64,000 bases of DNA from Archaeoglobus sp. JdFR-27 (GCA_002011235.1 MTMO01000040.1:86424-150423), one strand, 5' to 3'. Shown: positions 8,435-18,286, numbered from the stretch's first letter. Translations and numbers: made by a program. Notes: a model not told the origin generated them from the letters alone.

Positions 8435-9790
8435 TCACGGATAGAACAATCCTGATTTCTCGTCCCAATCGGAAGGCGGGCAGGAGAAGAACACGTTTGG
8501 ATCCCACTTTCCGATTACGCCCTTCTTGTAAAGCTCATCAATCTCTTCCTTCGTGAGTCCAAGCAATCTGATGAATATGTGTTCATTATCGATTCCTGTC
8601 GGTCTGGCGGTCCATTTGACCCTTCCGGGTGTTTCGCTAAGCTTAGGTGTAGGAGCAACCTCAGCGAGGGAACCGAAGATTGGATCATCGTAAATCCAGA
8701 TAGCTTTTCTCGCTCTCCAGTGTTCATCATTGTACTGATCTTCAGAGCTATAAACCTTGTTGGAGGCAAATCCAAACTTCTCTCCGAGATCTTCCAACTC
8801 CTTTACAGTTTTCTCTCTTGCCCACTCATGGAGGGCTGAATAGATTACATCTTGATTCTCCTCTTTCAACCTCTCATCGATATCTGCATACTTCTCAAAG
8901 AGATCGAGCCTGTTCATAGCTTCGCACAATCCTCTGAATTCATCCTCTTTAAAAGCAGCAATCGCAACGAATCCATCCTTACATTTTACTATGTCTGAAG
9001 GGACGATTGCAACATCTTTGTTGCCGTACCTCTCTCTGTTTTTACCTGTCAATCCAATGTATATCCATGTCCAATCCATGTTTCTCATCAAATTCTCCGC
9101 TTGAGGATGATCGATATACTGTCCCTGGCCTGTTTTATCCCGCCAATAGAGGGCAACCATGACACAAAATGCCCCCATCATAGCTCCGTAGTAGTCGCCA
9201 ATCCATGCACCGGCCTTCAAAGGAATCGCATCTGGGAATCCTGTGGATTCAATCAGGCTTGAGGTTGCTTGGGCAACGGCATCATAACTCGGCCTGAAGG
9301 TGAATGGCCCCCACTGCCCGAAGCCTGACATGCTTATATAAACTAATCTTGGATTGATTTTGCTAAGCTGTCTGTATCCAACTCCCCACCTGTCTGTTGT
9401 TCCTGGTCTGTAATTCTCTACAACAACATCACTTCTTTTCGCAAGCTTGTATATTAGTTCTTTTCCCTCAGGAGTCCTCATGTCTATTGCGATGTGATAT
9501 TTGCTGTTGTTCGTGGCCTCGAATCCAGCAGCCAGATTTCGGTGAAAATCAGCAAAGGGAGCAAGGGGTCGCATCGTGTCTCCTCTGCCTGGCATCTCAA
9601 CGTGAATCACTTCTGCCCCGAATTCTGCTAAATAGGTTGCAACCATTGGCCCAAAAATCAGAGTTCCAATGTCGAGCACTCTAATCCCTTTTAGTGGCTC
9701 GGGTTTTTCGAAGATCTCATCAGGATTCATTATTTCTCTAATGTATTCTGTATAGGGCAAACTCTCCAGATCTTTCTCAACTCCACTCAT
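8435..9790 (-). CDS. Family III CoA-transferase subunit with catalytic Asp
   Basis: A CaiB/BaiF-type CoA-transferase of 451 residues. The N-terminal LAEFGAEVIHVEMPGRGD, the VVENYRPGTTDRWGVGY segment, SGFGQWGPF and KTGQGQYIDHP are all family hallmarks. The segment GAWIGDYYGAMMG supplies the Asp (about residue 199) that forms the covalent acyl intermediate in this family. It is first in a two-gene unit with the Asp-less paralogue. The acyl-CoA ligase at 10.9 kb on the same strand suggests a local carboxylic-acid activation module, perhaps for aromatic or dicarboxylic acids. Confidence 0.88.
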   Translation of the reverse strand: MSGVEKDLESLPYTEYIREIMNPDEIFEKPEPLKGIRVLDIGTLIFGPMVATYLAEFGAEVIHVEMPGRGDTMRPLAPFADFHRNLAAGFEATNNSKYHIAIDMRTPEGKELIYKLAKRSDVVVENYRPGTTDRWGVGYRQLSKINPRLVYISMSGFGQWGPFTFRPSYDAVAQATSSLIESTGFPDAIPLKAGAWIGDYYGAMMGAFCVMVALYWRDKTGQGQYIDHPQAENLMRNMDWTWIYIGLTGKNRERYGNKDVAIVPSDIVKCKDGFVAIAAFKEDEFRGLCEAMNRLDLFEKYADIDERLKEENQDVIYSALHEWAREKTVKELEDLGEKFGFASNKVYSSEDQYNDEHWRARKAIWIYDDPIFGSLAEVAPTPKLSETPGRVKWTARPTGIDNEHIFIRLLGLTKEEIDELYKKGVIGKWDPNVFFSCPPSDWDEKSGLFYP

Positions 9791-9996
9791 TCAACCACCG
9801 TTCTTAATTATTTTTCACTACCTTTATCCAAAACTAATTTAAATTTTTTTCTATTTGAGCCAGAGTCATTTTTTATCAATTATTTTTCAAAAATTACAAT
9901 GAAGACCAAATAATTCTAATTTAGAAGGCCGTAAAGAGCTTACAGAGGAAATGGATGATGCATAAGGTTAAATATTCATCTTGTTATTGATGAGCT

Positions 9997-10881
9997 ATGG
10001 AAAAAATTACAACCGAAAAAAATAGAAGTTTAACCGGTGTGTTTTACCATCCCAGCTTTAGCAGGAGGAGCTACCTCACCATTGGTACTCGGTTGAAAGA
10101 GTTTCCTGAAGCTTTTAAACCGCTGAGAGAAAAGTTTTCCAACATCGTCATTTTCGAGTCAAAGCCCATCAGTGAAGAACTTATTTTGAGGGTTCATTCT
10201 CCAGAATTGCTGGAGGGAGTTAGGAAAGACAACCTCTGTTCAACAGCTTGGCATTCTGCCGGAGGTGTGGTTGAAGCAACAGAAAAGGTTTACAGTGGAG
10301 ATATCAGAAATGCATTCTGTTTTATCGGTGCTGGAGGTCATCACGCAGGAAAGAGAAATTTTTGGGGTTTCTGCTGTTTCAATGATGTGGTTCTTGCAAT
10401 TCGAAATCTTAGGGATAAATACGGAAGTGCAAAGATTGCGATAATAGACACCGACGCCCACCACGGGGATGGTACAAGGGAGCTCATTCGAGACAGCTCA
10501 GACGTTTTGCATTACTGCATCTGTTCGAATGATTACTCTTCGGAAGATGGGTTGAAGATCGATGTAAGCTACTTCGACAAAACTCCCGATGGATATCTCG
10601 AGCTTGTTAGAAATTTTGCCGAATATGTTAGATCCTTTGAACCCTATCTGATCTTCTGGTATTTTGGGCATGATACACATGAGGGAGACTATGGCGACAT
10701 TGGACTAACCGTAAGGGATTATCTAAAAATGGCAGAAATCCTCATTGCATTAGCTGAAGAGATTTGCAATGGGAGGATAGTTGTGGTTTTGGGAGGCGGA
10801 AGCTCACCAAGAATCGCAACGGAATCATCTCTTGCCATAATTGAAAAGCTCGCCAGTACAAGCGGGAGAGTTCAGGGTTAA
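9997..10881 (+). CDS. Histone deacetylase-family protein (zinc amidohydrolase)
   Basis: A class I/II HDAC or acetylpolyamine amidohydrolase fold of 294 residues. The zinc and catalytic residues are visible: GAGGHHAGKRNFWGFCCFND (tandem His), IDTDAHHGDGT (Asp and His ligands) and YFGHDTHEGDYG (third ligand). In archaea such enzymes may deacetylate chromatin proteins, polyamines or acetyl-CoA synthetases (AcuC-like). The gene stands alone between the CoA-transferases and an acyl-CoA ligase, which favours the AcuC-like idea, but a histone gene and polyamine genes also lie in the window. The substrate is unresolved. Confidence 0.87.
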   Translation: MEKITTEKNRSLTGVFYHPSFSRRSYLTIGTRLKEFPEAFKPLREKFSNIVIFESKPISEELILRVHSPELLEGVRKDNLCSTAWHSAGGVVEATEKVYSGDIRNAFCFIGAGGHHAGKRNFWGFCCFNDVVLAIRNLRDKYGSAKIAIIDTDAHHGDGTRELIRDSSDVLHYCICSNDYSSEDGLKIDVSYFDKTPDGYLELVRNFAEYVRSFEPYLIFWYFGHDTHEGDYGDIGLTVRDYLKMAEILIALAEEICNGRIVVVLGGGSSPRIATESSLAIIEKLASTSGRVQG

Positions 10882-10958
10882 ATCCAGATCATTTGAATCA
10901 TCTAAATTAAAAATAAATTTATAGAAATTTAGAAATTAAAATTTTAGTAAATTGCTAT

Positions 10959-12620
10959 TCATTCTTCTTTTAGAAATCTTCGTAGCAGTTTGCCGGTTGC
11001 AGTTCTTGGTAATGGCTCTGTTCTGAACTCAATCGCTCTTGGAAGCTTGTATTTGGCGATGTGTTTCTCAAGAAATGCCAAGATATCTTTTTTAAGCTCC
11101 TCTGAGGGGCCATACCCTTCCTTGAGTCTGATAACTGCCTTAACTATCTGCCCTCTAATCCCTTCAGGGTCAGGAACTCCGATAACACCGCACTCCAGTA
11201 CGGCGGGATGCTGACTCAAAGGTTGCTCAATCTCATCAGGACCAATTCTGTATCCACTCGACTTTATGAGGTCATCGTCCCTTGACACGAAGTAGATGTA
11301 TCCGTTTTCATCTTTCCTTACAAAGTCTCCTAGAACGTTCCAACCCCCTATAACGCTTTTCTTCTGCTTCTCATCGAGAGGTCTAGTTGGATGATTCCAG
11401 TATCTTATGCCTGTCGGACCTTTAATGTAGAGATTCCCGACTTCTCCTGCTTTGCATTCCTCTTTTGTTTCCGGATCGATTATTCTGGCGATATAACCAG
11501 GCACAGGCCATCCTATGCTTCCTGCCACAGGTGTAGGGGCGCATGTGTTAGAAACACAGATGTGGACCATCTCCGTTGCGCCAAGGGATTCATAGATGTC
11601 CATTCCGAATTTCTCCTTCCATCTTATCGCTGTCTCGGCTCCTAAAGCTTCTCCCCCTCCCGTGCACAATCTCAGGCTCGAAAGATCATACTTCTTTATG
11701 AATTCATCAAGATTGGGGTTAGCGAGAATCAGCCTGTATGCTGTAGGCAGCGAAGAGAAGATAGTTATTCCATGATCTTCAACAAACTTGAAGAAGTTTT
11801 CAACGCTGAAACCAGGCCAGATGCTCGTTGCAGCTCCATGGAAGTAAGGGATCAAGCATCCATTTCCGTATCCCATTGCAAAGCTAACCGGGGCCGGCCC
11901 ACCAACCACATCCTCTTCTGTGAGTTTCCAGACGTACTTACCAACGAGATAAACAGCTGCGAGAACGTTCTCAACAAAGTGGGCACAACCTTTCGGCAAA
12001 CCTGTAGTTCCTGAGGTGTAAAGGACTACAGCTGGCTTACCAATCTCGAGTGGAACCGGATCGAATTTGGGGCTCTCTTTATATATTTCGCTGAATGGAA
12101 CGAAAGGATCCTCAAGATCTTCCTGCTCTGTTACAATTATCTTTTTTACAGTTTCAACTTCTGATGCAGACTCTTTAACAGCATTGAACGTTTTCTCATC
12201 TCCAGTTACAAAAATTGCCTTGATCTCAGCATTATTTGAAACGTGAACTATCTCTTTCTTCGCCCACATTGGGTTCAATGGTACGGGAATTGCTCCGGCT
12301 TTCATTATACCGAAATTCACCGCTATCGCTTCAGGCATATTACGCATTCTGAACCCTACGCGATCGTATTTCTCAATATCAATTCCTTGGAGAAAGTTCG
12401 CAACTCTGTTGCTGAGGCTGTAGAGGTCTCTATAGGTAACACGACGATCCATAAAATAGACTGCAACCTTCCTTCCCCTTCCAAGCTCCAAGTTTCTGTC
12501 TAGAATCTCTTCGGCAAGGTTCAGCTCTTTTCTGTCTCCAATGTAGTTCTTTACCTCATCCGGTATCATCACTTCCGGCCAGGTATCTTGTGGAACAAGG
12601 TAATCTAATATATCTCCCAT
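10959..12620 (-). CDS. AMP-forming acyl-CoA synthetase / ligase (ANL superfamily)
   Basis: Activates a carboxylic acid to its CoA thioester through an acyl-adenylate. The 553-residue protein has the P-loop-like VLYTSGTTGLPKGCAH, the ESLGATE motif, the YIYFVSRDDDLIKSSGYRIGP hinge and the C-terminal PRTATGKLLRR catalytic lysine motif. It resembles the benzoate/aminobenzoate and medium-chain subgroup, judged by general layout only. The start is the ATG at 12620, preceded by GGGTGA; an in-frame TTG lies further upstream. Together with the two CoA-transferases it forms a plausible acid-activation cluster. Confidence 0.9.
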   Translation of the reverse strand: MGDILDYLVPQDTWPEVMIPDEVKNYIGDRKELNLAEEILDRNLELGRGRKVAVYFMDRRVTYRDLYSLSNRVANFLQGIDIEKYDRVGFRMRNMPEAIAVNFGIMKAGAIPVPLNPMWAKKEIVHVSNNAEIKAIFVTGDEKTFNAVKESASEVETVKKIIVTEQEDLEDPFVPFSEIYKESPKFDPVPLEIGKPAVVLYTSGTTGLPKGCAHFVENVLAAVYLVGKYVWKLTEEDVVGGPAPVSFAMGYGNGCLIPYFHGAATSIWPGFSVENFFKFVEDHGITIFSSLPTAYRLILANPNLDEFIKKYDLSSLRLCTGGGEALGAETAIRWKEKFGMDIYESLGATEMVHICVSNTCAPTPVAGSIGWPVPGYIARIIDPETKEECKAGEVGNLYIKGPTGIRYWNHPTRPLDEKQKKSVIGGWNVLGDFVRKDENGYIYFVSRDDDLIKSSGYRIGPDEIEQPLSQHPAVLECGVIGVPDPEGIRGQIVKAVIRLKEGYGPSEELKKDILAFLEKHIAKYKLPRAIEFRTEPLPRTATGKLLRRFLKEE

Positions 12621-12701
12621 TTTTTCACCCCTCAAAATGGTTCTTGATCTCGGTTAAAAGTTTTTCGTAATTAATCTGTGGGTTGATAGGATTTGCTCCA
12701 G

Positions 12702-13352
12702 TTAAAAAAGAAGAAGGTATTCTATTGAAAATAAAATGTGAAAAGAGAGTAGAGAGAAGCCTAGCTGCCTTCTTGTAATTTTTTTTCCTAGGATAACCAG
12801 TATTGTTGCAAAAAGAAAGATACTCAAAAACATCGGGAGTGGAGATAATAGATAGAAGGATGAAATCAAAAGAACCAAAGCGAGATAATTTTTTAGAGTT
12901 ATGGACTTCTCAAAAATCAGTGAATCCGCAAGGAGGACGTTAAATGTCGTGGTTAAGATCAATAAAAACCATGGTGCAGCTATACTGGCGACGTCACTCT
13001 CATAAAAGCCCGCCATCAAAGGAAACGGTATCGTTAAGATTAAGGCTCCTATTTTGATGTAAATTCTTTGGAATTTTGTTAAAGCTTGACGTAAAATTAA
13101 GAGTAGTAGGTAGGGAAGAACGATAAACAACATCAAACTATTCTTTATAACACCATATACAACTGTAATAGAGAGCAACAAAGGAGAGATCATGTCTGGT
13201 AAATCCTTTCGGGATTTTAGAAACGATTGAATTGATACGAGAACCAATACACTAGCAACGAAACCTTCAGGTGTGAAGTATTTCAAACCCATAACAGTTG
13301 AAGCGAGCCAAATACTCCACGCACCGCCCATTTTCGGTATAAACTCACGCAC
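12702..13352 (-). CDS. Multi-pass membrane protein, possibly YwiC-like
   Basis: A 216-residue, strongly hydrophobic protein with about six membrane segments, for example MFIVLPYLLLLILRQ and MFLSIFLFATILVILG. The N-terminal GGAWSIWLAS loosely recalls the HGAWAML start of YwiC-like proteins, but the match is weak. The start used is a GTG at 13352; an in-frame ATG follows seven codons later. No soluble domain or transporter motif identifies a function. Confidence 0.6.
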   Translation of the reverse strand: MREFIPKMGGAWSIWLASTVMGLKYFTPEGFVASVLVLVSIQSFLKSRKDLPDMISPLLLSITVVYGVIKNSLMLFIVLPYLLLLILRQALTKFQRIYIKIGALILTIPFPLMAGFYESDVASIAAPWFLLILTTTFNVLLADSLIFEKSITLKNYLALVLLISSFYLLSPLPMFLSIFLFATILVILGKKITRRQLGFSLLSFHILFSIEYLLLF

Positions 13353-13478
13353 AAAATCCGTTAGAATCAGAGAAAATAATACATTATCCCTAAAATTTTT
13401 GACGGAATTCTAAAATTGTTTCCAACTAAGTAAAAGCACTCAACTAAACAGTAGAATTTACAAAATATACCGAATGTA

Positions 13479-13502
13479 TAGTATACAAGATAGTATACAA
13501 GA
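13479..13502. repeat. Two tandem 12-base repeats upstream of the Trm10-like gene
   Basis: TAGTATACAAGA is repeated twice end to end, starting 66 bases before the downstream GTG start. Each unit contains the self-complementary GTATAC. Paired half-sites of this kind can be an operator, but no regulator is identified. Confidence 0.45.
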
Positions 13503-13544
13503 CATATCCGAAAGTGAGTTATATCTTTATAATGTAGTTAGATC

Positions 13545-14582
13545 GTGCGGTTAAAGGATCTTCTGGCAGATCTCTTGAGGGAAAAAGGCATTGAGAGAAT
13601 CTACACACCAATCAGGATGGAGAGCAGAGATCCAATCCAACAAATTGCCGTTCATGTTGCAAACGGAAAGATAAATATCTGCAAGGCTGAAAAGGAGACG
13701 AGGTTCTCCTACAGTCTGGATGGAAAGTTTGTGGATAAGCCTGCTGACGCCTTTGCCGGGAATTGCAAGGGAGAGATGATACTAAGCAGAGAGGAACTCG
13801 TTGAGAAAGCCGAAGTGAATTTTCCTTACATAATCGTTGACTGCTCCTTTTTCGATTTGCATTCGGAAAAGGAAAAGTCAAGGCTGAAAGTGCAGTTAAA
13901 GGCAACTCTCGGGGTTATAAGGGATTTCATGTGGGATGCAAAGTTGGTTGTAACAGGGAAAAGCATACCCTCCTCTATTTTGTCCAACCTCTCTCCTAAC
14001 ACGTTACTGTACTCCAGCATAGCTGATTTTATTAAGGAGAATTCGGTAAAAAACATCATTTTGCTCGATCCGAGTGCTGAGAAGGTTTTTACGGGAGAAA
14101 AGGCTGAATGCTACATAATAGGTGGTATAGTGGACAAATCAGGGGACAAAAAGGGGTTGACAGGAAGGATAGGGGAGATGCTGAGGAGAGAAGGAATAAA
14201 ATTCGAATCGATGAGAATTGAACTCAGAGGTGATGTTGTAGGCGTGCCTGATAGAATAAATGCTGTGGCTGAGATGGTTTTGCTCTCGGTTCTTGATGGT
14301 TTAGCAGTAGAGGAGACAATTAAAAAAGTTCAAAGCCCCCTTGTGGCGAGATGGAGGTTGAAGAAAGAGCTCCCCAAAATATCAAAAAGAGTAGATGGTA
14401 GAAAAGCATTCAGATTCGTTAAAAAATCAGATTTCAGGCAGTTTAATTGGTTAAACATAGCGTTTAAGGATTTTCTGGAGGTTTCCAGACAGTTGGGCTT
14501 TCTTGTCCTTAGCGATGACCTATCGGCTGAAATAGAAAAGTTAGATTTCGATCCGGTAAAGAGGAGGTATATTTTCCGATAA
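13545..14582 (+). CDS. Trm10-like SPOUT tRNA methyltransferase
   Basis: A 345-residue protein resembling archaeal Trm10, which methylates N1 of purine 9 in tRNA. The segment LLDPSAEKVF followed by YIIGGIVDKSGDKKGLT matches the conserved SPOUT cofactor-binding region of Trm10. An N-terminal portion of about 120 residues and a basic C terminus (DPVKRRYIFR) flank it. The start is a GTG at 13545. The gene is followed by a convergent PHP gene. Whether it makes m1G9 or m1A9 cannot be told from sequence alone. Confidence 0.75.
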   Translation: MRLKDLLADLLREKGIERIYTPIRMESRDPIQQIAVHVANGKINICKAEKETRFSYSLDGKFVDKPADAFAGNCKGEMILSREELVEKAEVNFPYIIVDCSFFDLHSEKEKSRLKVQLKATLGVIRDFMWDAKLVVTGKSIPSSILSNLSPNTLLYSSIADFIKENSVKNIILLDPSAEKVFTGEKAECYIIGGIVDKSGDKKGLTGRIGEMLRREGIKFESMRIELRGDVVGVPDRINAVAEMVLLSVLDGLAVEETIKKVQSPLVARWRLKKELPKISKRVDGRKAFRFVKKSDFRQFNWLNIAFKDFLEVSRQLGFLVLSDDLSAEIEKLDFDPVKRRYIFR

Positions 14583-14587
14583 TTTGC

Positions 14588-15256
14588 TTAGATTCTCTTC
14601 TTTGTTTTCTTAGTTATGCCTTCCTTCAGTATTTTCATAAAAGGAAACATCTTACTGTTTATCTTCGTTTTTCCATCTTTTATCTCCTGAAGGACTTTTT
14701 TTGCTGAAAGTTCCGTATCAACTATGGTTACACCAAATCCTATTCCTTCCTTTGAATGTGCATCACTTCCTGCTACGCAGCTTTTCCCATGTTTTTTGGC
14801 TAAATTAAAGGCTAGATTATTGAAGAAGGAAAGAACTGATCTTGAGTTGAAAACCTCTACTGCATCAACCCAGGAAACAACCTTTGAGGGGCTTGGAGTC
14901 CCATCTCTGTAGAATTGATAGGGATGGGCTAAAACTGTTATACAATTTTTTTTCTTTAGTTCTTCAGCAGCCTCCTTTATTTCAATTCCCTTTTCCATAA
15001 TCTTCAGGTTTTTCTCCTCGCCAAAGACAAGCAGATGTCCCTCTTTTGCTGATAGTTCGTAACCTGGGATGATGATTAAGGGCATCTCTACTCTTTCCAC
15101 AATCTCCAAGGCTCTGAGGGTTCCATCGAGGGTGTCGTGGTCGGTAATTGAAATTGCCTGAATTCCCCTTTTTACAGCTTCCTGTAGAAGTTCCTCAACT
15201 GAATCGAGACCATCGCTTAAATTTGAATGAGCGTGAAGTTCGCATCTGATCAGCAT
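14588..15256 (-). CDS. PHP-domain phosphoesterase
   Basis: A 222-residue PHP domain protein, a metal-dependent phosphoesterase of the cytosol. The first motif ELHAHSNLSDGLDS (HxH), the second ITDHDTLDG, the ITVLAHP motif and the C-terminal GSDAHSKEG give a full metal-binding set. Stand-alone proteins of this size act on nucleoside or amino-acid phosphates in other organisms; the substrate here is unknown. It is divergent from the dihydropteroate synthase-like gene with only 37 bases between the start codons, so the promoters must overlap. Confidence 0.85.
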   Translation of the reverse strand: MLIRCELHAHSNLSDGLDSVEELLQEAVKRGIQAISITDHDTLDGTLRALEIVERVEMPLIIIPGYELSAKEGHLLVFGEEKNLKIMEKGIEIKEAAEELKKKNCITVLAHPYQFYRDGTPSPSKVVSWVDAVEVFNSRSVLSFFNNLAFNLAKKHGKSCVAGSDAHSKEGIGFGVTIVDTELSAKKVLQEIKDGKTKINSKMFPFMKILKEGITKKTKKRI

Positions 15257-15293
15257 GAAGAAATTTTTTATAAGCGGTGATTAAATTTTTTCG

Positions 15294-16793
15294 ATGAAAG
15301 TTCTCGCTGTAACAGGAAAGCTCGCCGAAAAGGATGTTAAAAAGTATGCTGAAGGGGCGGATATTTCGGTAGATGTTTTGGTTATTGACATAGATGTCGC
15401 TGCGTTCATCACTCCAAAGCATCTTGAAGGAGTTGAGCTTAAAGATTATGATCTCGTTCTTGTCCCAGGTCTCACTTCTGGGAGTGATTGGAAGGGGTTG
15501 GAGGAAAAGAAAAAGGTCAAACTCAGACTTGGGCCGATTCATTCTTACGACCTCAAATTTTTGATGCCGATAGTTGATAAAATTGAGCTTAGCCATACCA
15601 TACCTGCGTGCAGGTTGATCCGAGAGAAAAAAAGTGAAGAGAGTTTTAAAGCAGTTGAGAAAATGGAGGATCACTATCTTTTTAGGATAAAGAATGTTCC
15701 TGTGGGGAAAGAAAGCAGGATGAAAATTGTTGCAGAGATAGTTGATGCCACAAAGCTTGGCGAAAAGGAATTGATTGAGAAGATAAAGTATTATGAAAAG
15801 AGTGGGGCAGATGTAATAGACCTCGGCTTGCCGCTTGATGTTAAGGCTGACGATGTTGAGCGAACGATTGAAATCGCTAGGATTTCAACTTCCTTACCAT
15901 TAAGCATCGACACTTTCGACATCAAAGCGATCGAGGCAGGCGTTAATACTGGAATTGACATGATTATGAGCCTTTCAACCAAAAATTTTGAAGCTCTGGA
16001 GTTAATCGAAAACCAAGCTGTGGTTGTTGTTGAGAGAGATGTTAAAAAGCTCTTAGAGCTTGTTGAAAAGGTTAAAGAGAAGACATATAAGGTAATTGCA
16101 GATCCGGTTCTCGATCCACCTATGAGGCTTGCTAAATCGATATCGAGATACTATGAGTACAGAAAGGTTGATGTCGAAACTCCTCTCCTCTTTGGGATTG
16201 GAAATGTTACAGAGCTCGTTGATTCGGATTCAATCGGAATAAATGCAGTTCTTGCGTTCATGGCAGAGGAAGTGGGGGCAAATCTTCTCTTTACAACAGA
16301 AGCAAGCCCTAAAACGACTGGATGTGTAAAAGAATTGGTTATCGCTTCATACATGGCGAAAGGTGCAAGACTCAGAAGAGCACCACCGAAGGATCTGGGA
16401 ATAGATTTACTCGTGCTAAAGGAAAAGGTTAAGTTTGAAAGCTGTCCACCGCCAGCAAATGCTTTAAAAGCCAGAGAAAACAAGAAATTCGTGAGAGATC
16501 CACTAGGCGACTTCAGAGTCTGGGTGAGCGAAGGCAAGATCGTTTGCAGCCACGAGAAGCTTACTGTAGTGGGCAGGACAGCGAAAGAGATCTATGATAC
16601 TGTATTGGATCATGATCTTGTTTCCAGGCTGGATCATGCCTGCTATTTGGGAAAGGAACTTATGAAGGCGGAAATCGCTCTTAAGCTTGGAAAGAGCTAT
16701 ACTCAGGATCAGGATTTGGGCTTTGGGATCTATTTTGGGGTTTATGATTCTTATAATTTCATAGATCAAAAAATCCAAAAAAGATTTAATTGA
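15294..16793 (+). CDS. Dihydropteroate synthase-related protein (archaeal pterin pathway)
   Basis: A 499-residue protein of the archaeal dihydropteroate synthase-like family (MJ0107 type). The N-terminal 150 residues are specific to the archaeal family. The central TIM-barrel region has SGADVIDLGLPLD and LPLSIDTFDIKAIEAGVNTG, which match the pterin-binding strands of DHPS. It probably takes part in making methanopterin-type cofactors, consistent with ftr in this window. A separate C-terminal domain contains several Cys and His residues. The DUF362 gene follows after 19 bases on the same strand. Confidence 0.8.
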   Translation: MKVLAVTGKLAEKDVKKYAEGADISVDVLVIDIDVAAFITPKHLEGVELKDYDLVLVPGLTSGSDWKGLEEKKKVKLRLGPIHSYDLKFLMPIVDKIELSHTIPACRLIREKKSEESFKAVEKMEDHYLFRIKNVPVGKESRMKIVAEIVDATKLGEKELIEKIKYYEKSGADVIDLGLPLDVKADDVERTIEIARISTSLPLSIDTFDIKAIEAGVNTGIDMIMSLSTKNFEALELIENQAVVVVERDVKKLLELVEKVKEKTYKVIADPVLDPPMRLAKSISRYYEYRKVDVETPLLFGIGNVTELVDSDSIGINAVLAFMAEEVGANLLFTTEASPKTTGCVKELVIASYMAKGARLRRAPPKDLGIDLLVLKEKVKFESCPPPANALKARENKKFVRDPLGDFRVWVSEGKIVCSHEKLTVVGRTAKEIYDTVLDHDLVSRLDHACYLGKELMKAEIALKLGKSYTQDQDLGFGIYFGVYDSYNFIDQKIQKRFN

Positions 16794-16812
16794 AAAATCC
16801 ATAACAAGCGTA

Positions 16813-17706
16813 ATGACGGTTATCCTTGAAAGGGTTGAGAGCTACGAAAATGTTGATGCTTTTATTAGAAAAACATTTGAAACTCTTGATTCATTTGAAA
16901 ACCTTAAAAAGAGGCTTAAATTCTCATCAATTGCTGATCTCCCCCAGAGGGTTGTGATAAAACCGAATTTCCTGAAATGGGCACCTCTTGAGACGGGATG
17001 CACAACACATCCTGGGATAGTTAAATCGATTGCTTCACTTTTGAAGGAGCACGGAAAGGAGATCTTTATCATCGAAGGAGGTTTTACAAAGAATGCTGCA
17101 GAGAGGTATTTTGAGGAATATAACCTTGGAGAGTATGGAGAATGCATAAACCTGAACACGACGAGGTTCATCAATCTATCGATCAACGGGGAAAAACTTA
17201 AAAGTGTAAAGGCTTCGGCGAAAGCGGTGGAGCTTGTTAAATCTGAAAATACACTTTTCATAAGCGTTCCAAAACTCAAAGTTCATCATTTAACGAAAGT
17301 AACGATTTCGATAAAGAACAACATGGGATTTCTGAAAAAACCCGCTATTAACATGCATTTAAGCATAAATCCTAAACTTGTTGACCTTCTGAGGGCGTTC
17401 AATCCCCACCTCATCTTTGTCGACGGCATCGTAGGAGGGGAGAACTATGAGGGCAACACAAATCCCGTGAAGCATGAAGTCATGCTCGCAGGGGACAATG
17501 CGGTTGAAATAGATGCGGTCGGAGCATATCTGATGGGATTTGAGCCAGTTGAAATTGATTTCCTAAGAATTGCAAACGAAAGGGGGTTTGGTGAGATTGA
17601 TTTGGAGAAGATAAACGTAGTTGGAGATACGCGAGATATAGAAAAACTCCGGAAGAAATACAGCATCTCCAGCTTGAGAAGGTTTTTAGGTAGATTGAGC
17701 ATTTGA
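16813..17706 (+). CDS. DUF362 family protein
   Basis: A 297-residue DUF362 protein. The conserved RVVIKPNFLKW near residue 50 and SVPKLKVHHLTKVTISIKNN at about 155 are family signatures, as is the HEVMLAGDNAVEIDAVGA segment. Some DUF362 proteins carry ferredoxin Cys clusters, but this one has none, so it is the short, cluster-free form. Function is not established. It follows the DHPS-like gene closely and is probably co-transcribed. Confidence 0.82.
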   Translation: MTVILERVESYENVDAFIRKTFETLDSFENLKKRLKFSSIADLPQRVVIKPNFLKWAPLETGCTTHPGIVKSIASLLKEHGKEIFIIEGGFTKNAAERYFEEYNLGEYGECINLNTTRFINLSINGEKLKSVKASAKAVELVKSENTLFISVPKLKVHHLTKVTISIKNNMGFLKKPAINMHLSINPKLVDLLRAFNPHLIFVDGIVGGENYEGNTNPVKHEVMLAGDNAVEIDAVGAYLMGFEPVEIDFLRIANERGFGEIDLEKINVVGDTRDIEKLRKKYSISSLRRFLGRLSI

Positions 17707-17802
17707 TTAAAAATTTTTTAAATCGGCTTTTTTAGCCTCCTTTTCGTCATCATTTAAATCAGAATGTAATTAATAAATCAGATCTCTATTGCATTGCAGA
17801 GA

Positions 17803-18286
17803 ATGAAAGGAAATAGGGGAAATAGTGAAGGAAGGCTCAGCTTGGATATGCTGATAGGTTTATTCATCTTTCTCTTTGCATTCGTATTTATTGCCCAGTT
17901 TCTACCATCGGTTTTTGCAGATGCGAGGAGTGAGATCTCCGTTTTCTCGGAAGCTTATAAGGTGAGTGTTCTTCTTACTGAAGGTCCTGGAAGGGGGATA
18001 AACCTAGCAAATCCAAGTGAGAGGGGTTTTCACTGGGAAAATGAGTGGTATAAAGACAATATTAGTTTCAGACTGAGTTGGCAAGAGTCGGAAGGGCCGG
18101 ATTCATAAGTTTGCATAAGCTGATGGAGTTTAAGAATGCAACTATGAGATGATGTCAGAGGAAACATCGGAGAAGTATAAAAGATGTGTTTTACGATTAA
18201 AGGGAACGTTGCCACAGTTCAGGTTTGATACGATAAACGATTATGCTCAGTTCTCCTTTAACAAGCTCATAATCACCTCTTATTAG
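17803..18286 (+). pseudogene. Broken pilin-like membrane protein gene (two frame changes)
   Basis: The first part encodes MKGNRGNSEGRLSLDMLIGL followed by one long hydrophobic segment, like archaeal type IV pilin-like secreted proteins. It stops at 18106-18108 after about 100 codons. The family-like sequence resumes in a second frame (RAGFISLHKLMEFKN, about 18090-18140) and then a third frame (CNYEMMSEETSEKYKRCVLR, from 18137), ending at the TAG at 18284-18286. Joined together these give one protein of about 160 residues. Two frame changes suggest decay, or two sequence errors. Confidence 0.6.

Noticed and set aside
7536..9684. Open frames antisense to the CoA-transferase genes
   Set aside because: They have no family features and follow the codon periodicity of the opposite strand.
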